Assembly: GCF_003855155.1 (NCBI RefSeq)
Contig: NZ_CP034073.1
Location: forward strand, 3,472,001 to 3,536,000
DNA from: Shewanella psychromarinicola
GTDB lineage: Bacteria; Pseudomonadota; Gammaproteobacteria; Enterobacterales; Shewanellaceae
Direction of reading: 5' to 3'
DNA length: 64,000 bases
Shown piece by piece: positions 9,650-20,727 of the stretch. A model generated the notes under the pieces. It searched no databases and had not been told where the DNA came from. It was given only the letters and a program-made list of their open reading frames with translations. Within the stretch, counting starts at the first letter, position 1; every line of letters starts with the position of its first letter. The position numbers and the translations under genes are program-made.

Positions 9650-11449
9650 ATGAACAAAGCCTTACTTCCTTTGGTGGTTTCTTTCGCCTTAGCCGGACTG
9701 ATTGGCTGTACTGATAGCCAAACTCAACAAAGTGCTACACCCAATGCGGTTACTGCTGAGGCGAGCACAACAACCGTTGCGGAAAAGTTAACCTTTAATC
9801 AATATTCACAACAGTTTATCGATGAGTTGTGGGTATTATCACCTACATGGGCGCTATACAGAGGTAAGCATGTTAACGACGGCTACTTAGAGATCCCTAA
9901 TAAAGCTGGCCGCGATAAAACCTTGGCTTTCGTTAAACACCAGCAAACGGCATTGGCTCAATTTGACCCACAATCATTATCAGCTAATGAGTTAATCGAT
10001 TATAGGTTACTGACCAATTTAATGGAGTCGATGCAGTGGGACATTATTCGATTTAAAGGTTGGCAGTGGGATCCGTCTAATTACAATGTTGCAGGTGGGT
10101 TTGCGCAAATCATCAATGAGGATTTTGCGCCGTTAGATGAGCGCCTAATCTCTGTGATTGCCCGTCTTGAAAATGTTCCAGCCTATTATGACGCTGCACG
10201 AAACAATATTAACGACCCAACACTTGAACATACCCAATTAGCGATTATGCAAAACCAAGGGGCATTTTCGGTATTGTCAGACGCGTTAGTTCTGCAGGTC
10301 GCTGATTCGGGTTTAAGCACAGATCAAAAAGCCTTATTTAGCCAACGTTTTGATGCGGCAATCGTAGCCATTAAACAACATATTGAGTGGTTAACAGCAC
10401 TTGAAGCTAAATTAGCAGAAAATGGCGCCCGAGATTTCCGCATTGGTGAAACCTTATACGAAGAAAAATTTGCTTTCGACATTCAGTCTGGAATGACAGC
10501 GAAACAGTTGTACAACAAAGCCGTGGCTGATAAAAATCATGTTCAACAAGAAATGGCGATAATCACCGATACCATTTGGTCAAAGTACATCGATACCCCT
10601 AAACCTGCCGATGAGAGACAAGCCATTCGTCAGTTAATTGATGTGTTATCCAGCAAACATGTTAAGCGTGAAAACTTTGTTGCCGAAGTTCGTAAGCAAA
10701 TTCCACAACTTATTCAATTTGTGAATGATAAACAACTGGTGACACTCGACCCAAACAAGCCGTTAATTGTCCGTGAAACGCCTGAATATATGCGCGGCTT
10801 TGCTGGTGCTTCCATCAGTGCGCCTGGACCTTATGATCAAGGCGGTAATACGTATTACAATGTGTCACCCCTTGATGATATGAGCGATGAGTCTGCAGAA
10901 AGCTATTTACGCGAATATAATCATTGGATCCTTCAAGTACTCAATATCCATGAAGCGATCCCAGGACATTACACCCAACTGGTGTTTTCAAATCAGTCTC
11001 CTAGTTTAGTGAAAAGCCTATTCGGTAATGGTGCCATGATTGAAGGATGGGCTGTGTATACCGAACGCATGATGCTGGAAGAGGGCTATGGAAACTTTGA
11101 ACCTGAAATGTGGTTGATGTATTACAAGTGGAATCTACGGGTTATTTGTAACACTATTTTAGATTATAATATTCAAGTCAACGGTATGGGTGAGCAAGAG
11201 GTGCTTGACTTGCTTGAGAATGAAGCTTTCCAACAACGTGCCGAAGCTGAAGGGAAATGGCGCCGTGCCACCTTAAGCCAAGTGCAATTGACGAGCTATT
11301 ACGCGGGTTATCGAGAGATTTATGATTTCCGTGAGCAACGTAAAGCGAAGCAAGGTGAAGATTTTGATTTAAAGCAGTTTCATGAACAGTTTTTAAGTTA
11401 CGGTAGTGCACCCGTTAAATTCATTAAGCAGTTGATGACAGATAAATAG
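9650..11449 (+). CDS. DUF885 family lipoprotein, putative metallopeptidase
   Basis: The N-terminus is a lipoprotein signal with lipobox LIGC (Cys20), so the mature protein should be anchored to a membrane facing the periplasm. DUF885 proteins are thought to be metal-dependent hydrolases. The signature HEAIPGH at residues 434-440 is followed by EGWAVYTE, which supplies the downstream glutamate, a gluzincin-like arrangement. The 599-residue length is normal for the family. AAGGA lies just before the ATG. It is a single gene with a strong terminator. The substrate is unknown; an amino- or carboxypeptidase role is inferred from the motif only. Confidence 0.88.
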   Translation: MNKALLPLVVSFALAGLIGCTDSQTQQSATPNAVTAEASTTTVAEKLTFNQYSQQFIDELWVLSPTWALYRGKHVNDGYLEIPNKAGRDKTLAFVKHQQTALAQFDPQSLSANELIDYRLLTNLMESMQWDIIRFKGWQWDPSNYNVAGGFAQIINEDFAPLDERLISVIARLENVPAYYDAARNNINDPTLEHTQLAIMQNQGAFSVLSDALVLQVADSGLSTDQKALFSQRFDAAIVAIKQHIEWLTALEAKLAENGARDFRIGETLYEEKFAFDIQSGMTAKQLYNKAVADKNHVQQEMAIITDTIWSKYIDTPKPADERQAIRQLIDVLSSKHVKRENFVAEVRKQIPQLIQFVNDKQLVTLDPNKPLIVRETPEYMRGFAGASISAPGPYDQGGNTYYNVSPLDDMSDESAESYLREYNHWILQVLNIHEAIPGHYTQLVFSNQSPSLVKSLFGNGAMIEGWAVYTERMMLEEGYGNFEPEMWLMYYKWNLRVICNTILDYNIQVNGMGEQEVLDLLENEAFQQRAEAEGKWRRATLSQVQLTSYYAGYREIYDFREQRKAKQGEDFDLKQFHEQFLSYGSAPVKFIKQLMTDK

Positions 11450-11487
11450 AGCAATGATGTTTCGCTCATTATGGTGATAAATGTCTT

Positions 11488-11513
11488 AAGGCCTGAAGAT
11501 TCAGGCCTTTTTT
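11488..11513 (+). terminator. Terminator after DUF885 gene
   Basis: AAGGCCTGA / TCAGGCCTT stem with a four-base loop and T6. Confidence 0.9.
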
Positions 11514-11578
11514 GTTAATGAAAAGAATTAGAAGGCAGATTAAATCTGGTTTAGAATAAATCGATATGCTAATCTTAA

Positions 11579-11593
11579 TAATAATCGTTATCA
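11579..11593 (+). promoter_or_regulatory. Putative Fur box at response-regulator start
   Basis: TAATAATCGTTATCA matches 12 of the 14 fixed positions of the Fur 7-1-7 core TGATAATnATTATCA. It is centred about 20 bases upstream of the preferred ATG (11608), a position suited to repression by iron-loaded Fur. Confidence 0.55.
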
Positions 11594-11607
11594 TTAAGTG
11601 GTTAAGC

Positions 11608-12270
11608 ATGCACAATATTCTATTCATAGAACATACCCTTTGCGGTAAAAGTGACCTAGGTCGACAACTGAGTGAACAGGGTTATAGTGTTTACTGGGTT
11701 AATAATGCCTTTGATGCATTGATCCAAATGGAGACGCTTCAGCTTGAAGCCATACTAGTCGATTTTTCGGTCCCCAAAATGAATTCCTTTTGGCTGTTAG
11801 TTGCAAGACAAACCCAACCCCCCATTATTGCATTAGCAGACAGTAGCAGCGAACTGGAGCGTATTAAAGCGTTTGAGTTAGGCGCTGATGATTACCTTGC
11901 TAAACCGATTAACATCCGCGAATTACAACTACGTCTCAATGTGCTCCATCGACGGTCCCACCCGCAGATTAATGAGCCTGTTAATGATTATATTGGCTTT
12001 GATGATACGTGCTATACCATTAATTTTGCTGAAAAGTCGTTAGTGTTAACGCAAACGGAATACCGACTGTTCAAATATTTGTTTGAGCGCCAAGGTGATG
12101 TCATCAGCAAAGCAGAATTACAGCGAAGGGTGTTGCATAAGGAACTAGGACGATTTGACCGTAATGTAGATATGCATATCAGTAATACACGGCGCAAATT
12201 AGGCAAACGGAATTTACCCCGTGAACTGATTAATACTGTTCGCGGTCAAGGGTACTGCCTTAACTTTTAA
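11608..12270 (+). CDS. Orphan OmpR/PhoB-type response regulator with atypical receiver
   Basis: DNA-binding regulator with an N-terminal receiver (residues 1-115) and a C-terminal winged helix (about 125-220, with TQTEYRLFKYLFERQGDVIS and NVDMHISNTRRKLG). The phospho-acceptor Asp52 (VDFSVP) and the KP lysine (LAKPI) are present. The usual paired acidic residues after beta-1 are reduced to Glu8-His9, so metal and phosphate handling may be abnormal. The frame opens at 11566, but the ATG at 11608 gives the standard N-terminus and leaves the Fur-like site upstream. No histidine kinase is adjacent. Target genes are unknown. Confidence 0.85.
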   Translation: MHNILFIEHTLCGKSDLGRQLSEQGYSVYWVNNAFDALIQMETLQLEAILVDFSVPKMNSFWLLVARQTQPPIIALADSSSELERIKAFELGADDYLAKPINIRELQLRLNVLHRRSHPQINEPVNDYIGFDDTCYTINFAEKSLVLTQTEYRLFKYLFERQGDVISKAELQRRVLHKELGRFDRNVDMHISNTRRKLGKRNLPRELINTVRGQGYCLNF

Positions 12271-12367
12271 AGGTTCCCACCAATTGCCGCATTTGATAAG
12301 CTAGGGCCTATAAAATCAGGCATTATTAAGCCGATAAAATAAGTGCAAGCACATAAAGGATAACCTA

Positions 12368-13492
12368 ATGCGGATCACAGCAAACTTTGACGGCGGCAAC
12401 ATTGACGTCATTAACCTCGACCAACATGACGATATACAAGTCGCCATTCGTCCCGATTTCGGTGGTGAGTTTTATCAATGGTTTAACTTTCGTTTAGAAG
12501 GCGAAGTCGGCCAGACTTATACCGTGAATATTGTTAATGCAGGTAACGCATCTTACCCAAAAGGTTGGGAAGATTATCAAGCAGTTGCTAGCTATGATCG
12601 TCAGACTTGGTTCCGATTGCCGACTCAATATGCCGATGGCAAGTTAACCATCCAAGCTGAGCTAGATTGTGAAGCGATTCAAATTGCCTACTTTGCACCT
12701 TACAGCTACGAACGTCATTTAGATTTAATCAGTGAAGTCCAATTACATCCTGCAGTCAGTCTTGAGCACCTCGGCTTAACCCTCGATGGCCGCGACATGA
12801 CCTTGCTTAAAATTGGTGATGCAAACCCAGAAAAAAAGAATATTTGGATTACTGCGCGTCAACACCCAGGTGAAACCATGGCTGAGTGGTTAGTCGAAGG
12901 ATTGTTAAATCAACTACTCGATAGCGATTGTCCAACCTCGAAAGCTTTATTAGACCAAGCCAATTTCTATATTGTGCCGAATATGAACCCAGATGGGAGT
13001 GCTCGCGGTCATTTACGCACCAATGCGGTTGGCACCAACCTAAATCGTGAATGGCAAACACCCAGCTTAGAGAAAAGTCCTGAGGTGTATTATGTGGTCA
13101 ATAAGATGCACCAAACAGGTGTTGATTTATTTTACGATGTTCACGGTGATGAAGGTCTACCTTTTGTGTTCCTTGCCGGTTGCGAAGGCGTACCAAACTA
13201 CAATGATAAAATGGCCGCATTACAGCAGCAATTTCTCAGTGCATTGACCATTGCCAGTGCTGATTTCCAAACAGAGTTTGGTTACGATAAAGATGAGCCA
13301 GGTAAAGCGAATTTAACTGTGGGTTCTAACTGGGTAGCCAATACGTTCAGTTGTTTATCCAATACGTTAGAGATGCCATTTAAAGACAATGCCAATTTAG
13401 CCGATCCTTTTGTGGGCTGGTCTCCTGAGCGCTGCGTATATTTAGGTGAAGCGTCTTTAGTGGCTATGTTAGCAGTGGTTGATCAATTATAA
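12368..13492 (+). CDS. M14-type cytosolic carboxypeptidase-like zinc peptidase
   Basis: Zinc carboxypeptidase related to the cytosolic carboxypeptidase (CCP) branch of family M14. An N-terminal beta-sandwich domain (about 1-115) precedes the catalytic domain. Zinc ligands are His166 and Glu169 (RQHPGET) and His259 (YDVHGDEG); Glu335 in NTLEMPF is the expected catalytic base; NMNPDGSARGHLRTNAVG supplies substrate-binding Asn/Arg residues. There is no signal peptide, so it is cytosolic. AAGGATAA lies before the ATG. Length 374 is usual. The substrate is unknown. A protein of this type from a Shewanella species has, as I recall, been solved by structural genomics. Confidence 0.88.
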   Translation: MRITANFDGGNIDVINLDQHDDIQVAIRPDFGGEFYQWFNFRLEGEVGQTYTVNIVNAGNASYPKGWEDYQAVASYDRQTWFRLPTQYADGKLTIQAELDCEAIQIAYFAPYSYERHLDLISEVQLHPAVSLEHLGLTLDGRDMTLLKIGDANPEKKNIWITARQHPGETMAEWLVEGLLNQLLDSDCPTSKALLDQANFYIVPNMNPDGSARGHLRTNAVGTNLNREWQTPSLEKSPEVYYVVNKMHQTGVDLFYDVHGDEGLPFVFLAGCEGVPNYNDKMAALQQQFLSALTIASADFQTEFGYDKDEPGKANLTVGSNWVANTFSCLSNTLEMPFKDNANLADPFVGWSPERCVYLGEASLVAMLAVVDQL

Positions 13493-13547
13493 TCTCCACA
13501 GCAGCGGTTAATATTAGCTGTAAATGATCGAACAGGTAAAGTGAATT

Positions 13548-13865
13548 ATGGCGTTAATTGCATGCCCCAAATGTCAAAAACGTATTTCGAGTAAGGCTAA
13601 GCAATGCCAGCATTGCAAAACTGACTTGAGTGGTAATACTGAGTCTTTAACCGTTATCAGTCACATTGAGCGGTCAAACAGCTTAATGACCCACAGTTTT
13701 ATTTTTTTGACATTATTTATTGCGGGGGTTGTCGTGTGGTTTTGGGGAGGAGAGCCCGCACAAGGGGTAACTTCTTATATCGCGATTGCAAGCTTTGTAG
13801 TTGGCTTTTCGGGGTATCTTGTTACCCGGGTCAGAATTGTATTACATAAACGGAAATCAGTATGA
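13548..13865 (+). CDS. Small zinc-ribbon, two-helix membrane protein
   Basis: A 105-residue protein. Residues 6-25 form a zinc ribbon with CPKC and CQHC knuckles. Two hydrophobic segments follow (FIFLTLFIAGVVVWFWGG and YIAIASFVVGFSGYLV) and then a basic tail, so the ribbon probably sits on the cytoplasmic face. Function is unknown. It overlaps the next gene by four bases (ATGA), indicating translational coupling with yeaC. It resembles the zinc-ribbon/membrane protein at 21701-21994 in layout, though not obviously in sequence. Confidence 0.8.
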   Translation: MALIACPKCQKRISSKAKQCQHCKTDLSGNTESLTVISHIERSNSLMTHSFIFLTLFIAGVVVWFWGGEPAQGVTSYIAIASFVVGFSGYLVTRVRIVLHKRKSV

Positions 13866-14143
13866 ATGATATCAATAAAGTCATTGATGAAATGCCTGAA
13901 GAAGTCTACCTGCGCATGTTGTCTGCAACCGAGCTAGGTAAGTGGGATGATGGCACGGTATTAACTGAGCAACAGCGTGAGTCGACTTTACAAGTGGTGA
14001 TGTTATACCAAGCGCGTAAGCTTCAGCAAACTGAACATTTTACTATCGCAGCTGGTGGTAATATTAATGAGTTATCCAAATCAGAGCTGAAAAGACAGTT
14101 TAAAGGTGATCCCATTGCCGAGTTTAAAGCCGCTGATTTATAA
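13862..14143 (+). CDS. yeaC: YeaC family protein (DUF1315)
   Basis: A small cytosolic protein of 93 residues with the DUF1315 pattern EVYLRMLSATELGKWDDG...LTEQQRESTLQVVMLYQAR and a C-terminal FKGDPIAEFK. No function is established for the family. Its start overlaps the stop of the zinc-ribbon gene (ATGA), so the two form an operon. It converges on ansA across a bidirectional terminator. Confidence 0.85.
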   Translation: MNDINKVIDEMPEEVYLRMLSATELGKWDDGTVLTEQQRESTLQVVMLYQARKLQQTEHFTIAAGGNINELSKSELKRQFKGDPIAEFKAADL

Positions 14144-14182
14144 TCCCATGCTGATTAATCGATATTAATCAAATTAAAGCAT

Positions 14183-14215
14183 AAAAAATGCGAGCTAATT
14201 AGCCCGCATTTTTAT
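14183..14215. terminator. Bidirectional terminator between yeaC and ansA
   Basis: AAATGCG (14186-14192) / CGCATTT (14205-14211) around an inner GCTAATTAGC palindrome, with A-run and T-run on the two sides. It serves two convergent genes. Confidence 0.85.
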
Positions 14216-14273
14216 CTTTTGTTTAGCGATTACATCGTTTCGCAATTCACAACGTTAGCTATAAAAACGTTAA

Positions 14274-15287
14274 CTAGTCAATCGTCAGTTCACCAATTAA
14301 ATTTTGCTGCATACGTTGTTTGATTTGCGCTGAGGTTAATCCAATGGACAACAAATAATGCAGTTTTGCCAATGCCGCTTCAACCGTCATATCGGCACCG
14401 CCGATCACCCCTGCTTGCGCTAACGCATTGCCAGTAGCATAGCCGGCCATATTGACTTTGCCTTGGAAACACTGGGTTAAATTCACCAATACAATCCCGC
14501 GTTCGTCAGCTTGTTTAAGGGTTTCAAGTAATTTTTTATCTTGTGGTGCATTACCGACACCAAAAGTTAATAAGATCAGTGCTTTTACTGGTTGCTGTAA
14601 AATATTATTAAAAATATCAGTTGAGATACCAGGGTAAAGCGTGACCACACCCACGGGTTGAGGGCTGATAGTGACAACCTCTAAAGGAGCGCCCGTTGGC
14701 TTAGTGATTTTACCTGCTTTAAGATTAATTTTAATTCCCGCTTCAAGTAGCATCGGGAAGTTAGGTGATGCAAATGCATCAAAGCCATCGGCATGAGCCT
14801 TAGTTGAGCGATTACCGCGAAACAACTTGTTATTAAAGAACAAACATACTTCAGCTACAGGGTAATTCGCTGCTATATACAACGAATTGAGCAGATTGGT
14901 TTGACCGTCAGATCGTAATTGTGCAAGGGGGATCTGTGAACCCGTTACGATCACCGGTTTTGATAGACCTTGCAACATAAATGATAGCGCAGAAGCGGTA
15001 TAAGCCATGGTGTCTGTACCATGTAAAATCACAAAACCATCGTACTTGTCATAGTTGGCTTGAATGTCGTTCGCAATCAATTGCCAATCAGGTGGTGCCA
15101 TGTTGGACGAGTCAATCAAAGGGCTGTATTCATGAATGACAAAGTGGGGCATTTCATCATGATAAAACTCGGGCATTGACTGAACGCAATCAGTCAAGAA
15201 TCCTGCCACTGGCGCAAATCCATTGGCTGTTTTTTGCATCCCAATAGTACCGCCTGTATAGGCTACGTAAATCGAACGATTTGTCAT
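14274..15287 (-). CDS. ansA: Type I (cytoplasmic) L-asparaginase
   Basis: Hydrolyses asparagine to aspartate and ammonia in the cytosol. The start chosen is the ATG at 15287 (MTNRSIYVAYTGGTIGMQ), giving 337 residues, close to E. coli AnsA (338); the frame runs back to a TTG at 15311. The nucleophile threonine lies in TGGTIG and the second active-site block in HGTDTMAYTA. No signal peptide is present, which distinguishes it from periplasmic AnsB. It lies downstream of sppA on the same strand, but a terminator separates them. Confidence 0.93.
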   Translation of the reverse strand: MTNRSIYVAYTGGTIGMQKTANGFAPVAGFLTDCVQSMPEFYHDEMPHFVIHEYSPLIDSSNMAPPDWQLIANDIQANYDKYDGFVILHGTDTMAYTASALSFMLQGLSKPVIVTGSQIPLAQLRSDGQTNLLNSLYIAANYPVAEVCLFFNNKLFRGNRSTKAHADGFDAFASPNFPMLLEAGIKINLKAGKITKPTGAPLEVVTISPQPVGVVTLYPGISTDIFNNILQQPVKALILLTFGVGNAPQDKKLLETLKQADERGIVLVNLTQCFQGKVNMAGYATGNALAQAGVIGGADMTVEAALAKLHYLLSIGLTSAQIKQRMQQNLIGELTID

Positions 15288-15360
15288 AAATATAGGACTC
15301 TTATTAAACAACTATTGTAGATTATGTAAATTATACGAGTTTATTTACCGATCCCCAATA

Positions 15361-15387
15361 AAAAAGCCTGCTAAGCAGGCTTTTTTT
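15361..15387 (-). terminator. Terminator after sppA
   Basis: AAAAAGCCTGC-TAA-GCAGGCTTTTT is symmetric and able to act on either strand. It lies just past the sppA stop and upstream of ansA. Confidence 0.88.
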
Positions 15388-15441
15388 GAATAATCTTCAT
15401 ATTGCGTTCATATAATTGATTACTAATTGATTGCTAATTGA

Positions 15442-17286
15442 TTAGTAATTACAGTTTTCGCAATACATATAGACATGATTAGGGTCATCAAACATTGATA
15501 ATGTTTCAAATGCGCCGGCCCAATGTTTAATAAATTGCTCGACGACACTGGTTTGACGGACACTATCAGGCACGTAAGCGGCACTCGCCCCCATAATTTG
15601 CTGCATAATTTGCTGTTCAGCGCTAAGCTCTTGCTCGATCACTTTAACGTCGAACTTGTCCATTTTAGCTAAATCAGCCGCTTTAGCTAACGCCAGCTCC
15701 ATGTCTCCGAGCTCATCAACTAGTCCTAGCGTTAATGCACGTTTTCCCGTCCATACTCGGCCTTGAGCAATGTTGTCTACTTGCTCTAGCGTCATATGAC
15801 GCTCTTTAGCCACCAGAGAAATAAACTCATGATAACCCCGTTCGATATGACGTTGTATTACGGTAGCCACTTTTGGGCTTAATTCACGAACCGGCGATAA
15901 TCCAGCCCAATCAGATGTTGCAACACCATCAGAGGTGACACCAATATGATTAAGTGCTTGCTCAAATGTGGCAAACATACCAAAAATACCAATTGAACCT
16001 GTAAGGGTTGTCGGTGTTGCGACAATATAGTCGGCACTGGCTGATATCCAATACCCGCCTGATGCAGCAAGGCTACCCATGCTAACCACAACAGGTTTAC
16101 CTGCCGCTTTTAGCGCTAACACTTCTTGACGGATTTGCTCTGATGCAAATGCACTACCACCAGGGCTATCAACCCTAAGTACCACAGCTTTTACTTTATC
16201 GTCAAAGCGTGCTCGCATAAGGAGTTTGGAGGTGCTTTCGCCACCAATTTGTCCAGCAGGTTGTTTACCGTTAAGGATAGTGCCTTTTGCAACAATAATG
16301 GCAATGGAATCATTTTTAACAAACTTAGGTGTCGGTGCGGTTAACGAACGGTAATTATTATAACTAATTTGTTTAAAGTTTTTACCTTCCTTATCACTGC
16401 CAACCCGTTCTATCATGGCAACACGGAACGCATCAGCAGAAACAAGCTCGTCAACCCATTTCATGTTTACCGCCATTTGGGCACTATCACCTTGCGCTTT
16501 ATCCAGCTCAGCGAGGTACTCATCTGTGCCTAACACTAATTGATCTGGGCCTATTTGACGGTTGCTGGCAACAATAGTTGAGTAGCTTTGCCAAATATCG
16601 TTTAACAATACTTTACTGGCTACTTTATCTGCATCGGACATATCGTCACGAATAAAAGGTTCTACGGCAGATTTAAACGTACCCACTCGAAATACGTGAG
16701 TGGTGATTTTCAGTTTTTCCAGTGCAGATTTGTAATATAAGCGGTAACGACTCAAGCCATCTAGCGACACCATACCTTGGTTATTAAGGTAAATTTTATC
16801 TGCAAAACTGGCTAAAAAATATTGGTTTTGATCATAACCATTAGCCATGGCAATAACCGATTTATTGGCGGCTTTAAATTGCTTTAATGCGTTACCAATG
16901 GCGGTCATTTTACTGATCCCGGCATCTTGAAGATTTCCTAAATCTAATACGATACTGTTGATTCGGGCATCTTCAGTGGCGTTATTAATAGTATAAAGTA
17001 GATCCGCTAATAAAATTTCACCTTCTGGATCATTAGCTTGCCCTTGGCTAAATGCCATTTCAATGGGATCTACATAATGTTTTTGATCCACTATGCTCCC
17101 AGACAAATTCAACACTAAGGCTGATTGATCTTCGATGATAATGTCATCTTCACTGTTGAGTATCGCGACGGCTATTACGGCCAACAAACCAAAAAATATA
17201 ACGTTGATGATTAACTTACGGATACCATTTACTGTATTCCATAACAGTAAAAACATCCTTTTTAAAAACGAGGGTTTAGCGGACAT
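15442..17286 (-). CDS. sppA: Signal peptide peptidase SppA, long (67K) type
   Basis: Inner-membrane serine protease that degrades cleaved signal peptides. An N-terminal transmembrane anchor lies at residues about 22-43. There are two tandem ClpP-like halves. The catalytic dyad is Lys205 (GTFKSAVEP) from the first half and Ser409 (LAASGGYW) from the second, the same Ser number as in E. coli. SPGGSAFASEQIR is the family strand. Length 614 matches the 67K type. The unusual C-terminus ends with MYCENCNY, carrying a Cys-x2-Cys pair. It is divergent from fadH. Confidence 0.94.
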   Translation of the reverse strand: MSAKPSFLKRMFLLLWNTVNGIRKLIINVIFFGLLAVIAVAILNSEDDIIIEDQSALVLNLSGSIVDQKHYVDPIEMAFSQGQANDPEGEILLADLLYTINNATEDARINSIVLDLGNLQDAGISKMTAIGNALKQFKAANKSVIAMANGYDQNQYFLASFADKIYLNNQGMVSLDGLSRYRLYYKSALEKLKITTHVFRVGTFKSAVEPFIRDDMSDADKVASKVLLNDIWQSYSTIVASNRQIGPDQLVLGTDEYLAELDKAQGDSAQMAVNMKWVDELVSADAFRVAMIERVGSDKEGKNFKQISYNNYRSLTAPTPKFVKNDSIAIIVAKGTILNGKQPAGQIGGESTSKLLMRARFDDKVKAVVLRVDSPGGSAFASEQIRQEVLALKAAGKPVVVSMGSLAASGGYWISASADYIVATPTTLTGSIGIFGMFATFEQALNHIGVTSDGVATSDWAGLSPVRELSPKVATVIQRHIERGYHEFISLVAKERHMTLEQVDNIAQGRVWTGKRALTLGLVDELGDMELALAKAADLAKMDKFDVKVIEQELSAEQQIMQQIMGASAAYVPDSVRQTSVVEQFIKHWAGAFETLSMFDDPNHVYMYCENCNY

Positions 17287-17368
17287 TTGCCACTCCTTTA
17301 TCAGTCTAATGTCATCATCCTAACTGAAAATCAATATAAATGTGAAATTGAATTGTAAAGGTTTTTAT

Positions 17369-17382
17369 CAAACAATCGTTTA
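17369..17382. promoter_or_regulatory. Putative PsrA operator upstream of fadH
   Basis: CAAAC-AATC-GTTTA fits the published PsrA pattern (G/C)AAAC-N2-4-GTTT(G/C) at its core. It is about 70 bases before the fadH ATG. A stronger relative lies upstream of the acyl-CoA dehydrogenase at 59159-59180. Confidence 0.45.
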
Positions 17383-17449
17383 AATGATTGAGCAAAATTT
17401 ACTGTCGGGGTATGCTGGATTAAATCACTTGTTTAAAAAGGATGTTTGA

Positions 17450-19465
<2,016 letters not shown>

Positions 19466-19525
19466 ACCAGATTGGATGTGCCGTTAGAATGGCGTAATCC
19501 ATTTCAGAATACGATAGCATAAACT

Positions 19526-19557
19526 AAAAAGCCTTCTGTTATTCAGAAGGCTTTTTT
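19526..19557 (+). terminator. Terminator after fadH
   Basis: GCCTTCTG / CAGAAGGC stem flanked by A5 and T6. Confidence 0.9.
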
Positions 19558-19725
19558 AATGTTTACATTGGCAAAGTCTAATGGCGACTAGCCTACTGAC
19601 AATGACAATGACAATACTAATCTGAGCAACTGATGAGTGATCTTGTTACATCATTTGACTATCGACATGATTGAAATATTGATCACTATTTTGATAAATC
19701 CGCAGTCGCTTAGTCGCATCAATGC

Positions 19726-20583
19726 TTAAGGTTTTAAGGCCAATACTGCATCAATGTCTGCTGCACTGTGGCGTTCAGGTAACATTTCCCATGGTTCGCC
19801 CCATGTTGTGTTAACCATTTTGCCACGTTGCACTGCTGGGCGCGCTAATATCTCACTGGCCCAGCGCATGACATTCTTGTAGCTGGCGACGTCTAAAAAC
19901 TCGGCGGCGCTGTATAAATTACCCAAGACTAAATTGCCGTACCACGGCCAAATAGCGATATCTGCAATGCTATATTCTTCACCAGCAATAAAGGTGTTTT
20001 TTGCCAGTTGCTTATCCAACACATCTAATTGGCGCTTAACTTCCATGGCAAAACGGTTTATAGGGTATTCCTGTTTTTCATCGGCATAAGCGTAAAAGTG
20101 ACCAAACCCGCCACCGAGGAAAGGGGCCGAGCCTTGCGCCCAGAATAACCAGTTAAATGTTTGGGTTCTTGCTTTGCCATCTTTAGGCAGGAACTGGTCA
20201 AATTTCTCTGCTAAATGAACCAGAATTGAAGCAGATTCAAATACGTTAAGGTCTTCATCAGCTGATTTATCTAATAAGGCAGGAATTTTTGAGTTTGGAT
20301 TTACATCAACAAACCCAGACGAAAACTGATCACTTTCGCCGATATTAATGAGATAAGCATCGTATTCCGCTTCTTTAATACCTAAAGCAAGCAGTTCTTC
20401 TAAAAGAATAGTCACTTTTTGTCCGTTTGGTGTGCCAAGGGAATAAAGCTGTAAAGAATGCTTACCTATTGGTAGTACTTTATTCGATCTTGCACCCGAT
20501 TCTGGGCTATTGATGTTTGCCCACTTGTTACCACCATTGGTATTATTTACCCAAACGTTAGGTGGGGTGTATTCATTACTCAT
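19726..20583 (-). CDS. yghU: Glutathione S-transferase family, YghU-like disulfide reductase
   Basis: Nu-class glutathione transferase. YghU relatives bind two glutathiones and act as disulfide-bond reductases. Seen: an N-terminal extension (residues 1-45: EYTPPNVWVNN...GGNKWANINSPESG) typical of YghU, the thioredoxin-fold segment LYSLGTPNGQKVTILLEEL, SKIPAL and FESASILVHLAE, then an all-helical C-terminal domain. The ATG at 20583 is chosen over the frame opening at 20601 because GAGGAAA lies just upstream. Length is 285 residues. It has its own transcription unit on the minus strand. Confidence 0.9.
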   Translation of the reverse strand: MSNEYTPPNVWVNNTNGGNKWANINSPESGARSNKVLPIGKHSLQLYSLGTPNGQKVTILLEELLALGIKEAEYDAYLINIGESDQFSSGFVDVNPNSKIPALLDKSADEDLNVFESASILVHLAEKFDQFLPKDGKARTQTFNWLFWAQGSAPFLGGGFGHFYAYADEKQEYPINRFAMEVKRQLDVLDKQLAKNTFIAGEEYSIADIAIWPWYGNLVLGNLYSAAEFLDVASYKNVMRWASEILARPAVQRGKMVNTTWGEPWEMLPERHSAADIDAVLALKP

Positions 20584-20727
20584 AAAATTTCCTCGTGGCA
20601 ACCTGTCTAAGGTTACTGATACAAAGTTAAAATGCGCTTAGCACAAGATTGTTAGTGTAGCGTGTCTAGATTGATTGTATTAGCATCAACTCTTATGAGT
20701 TATGCTTTTATTTTTTAATGCAGCATC

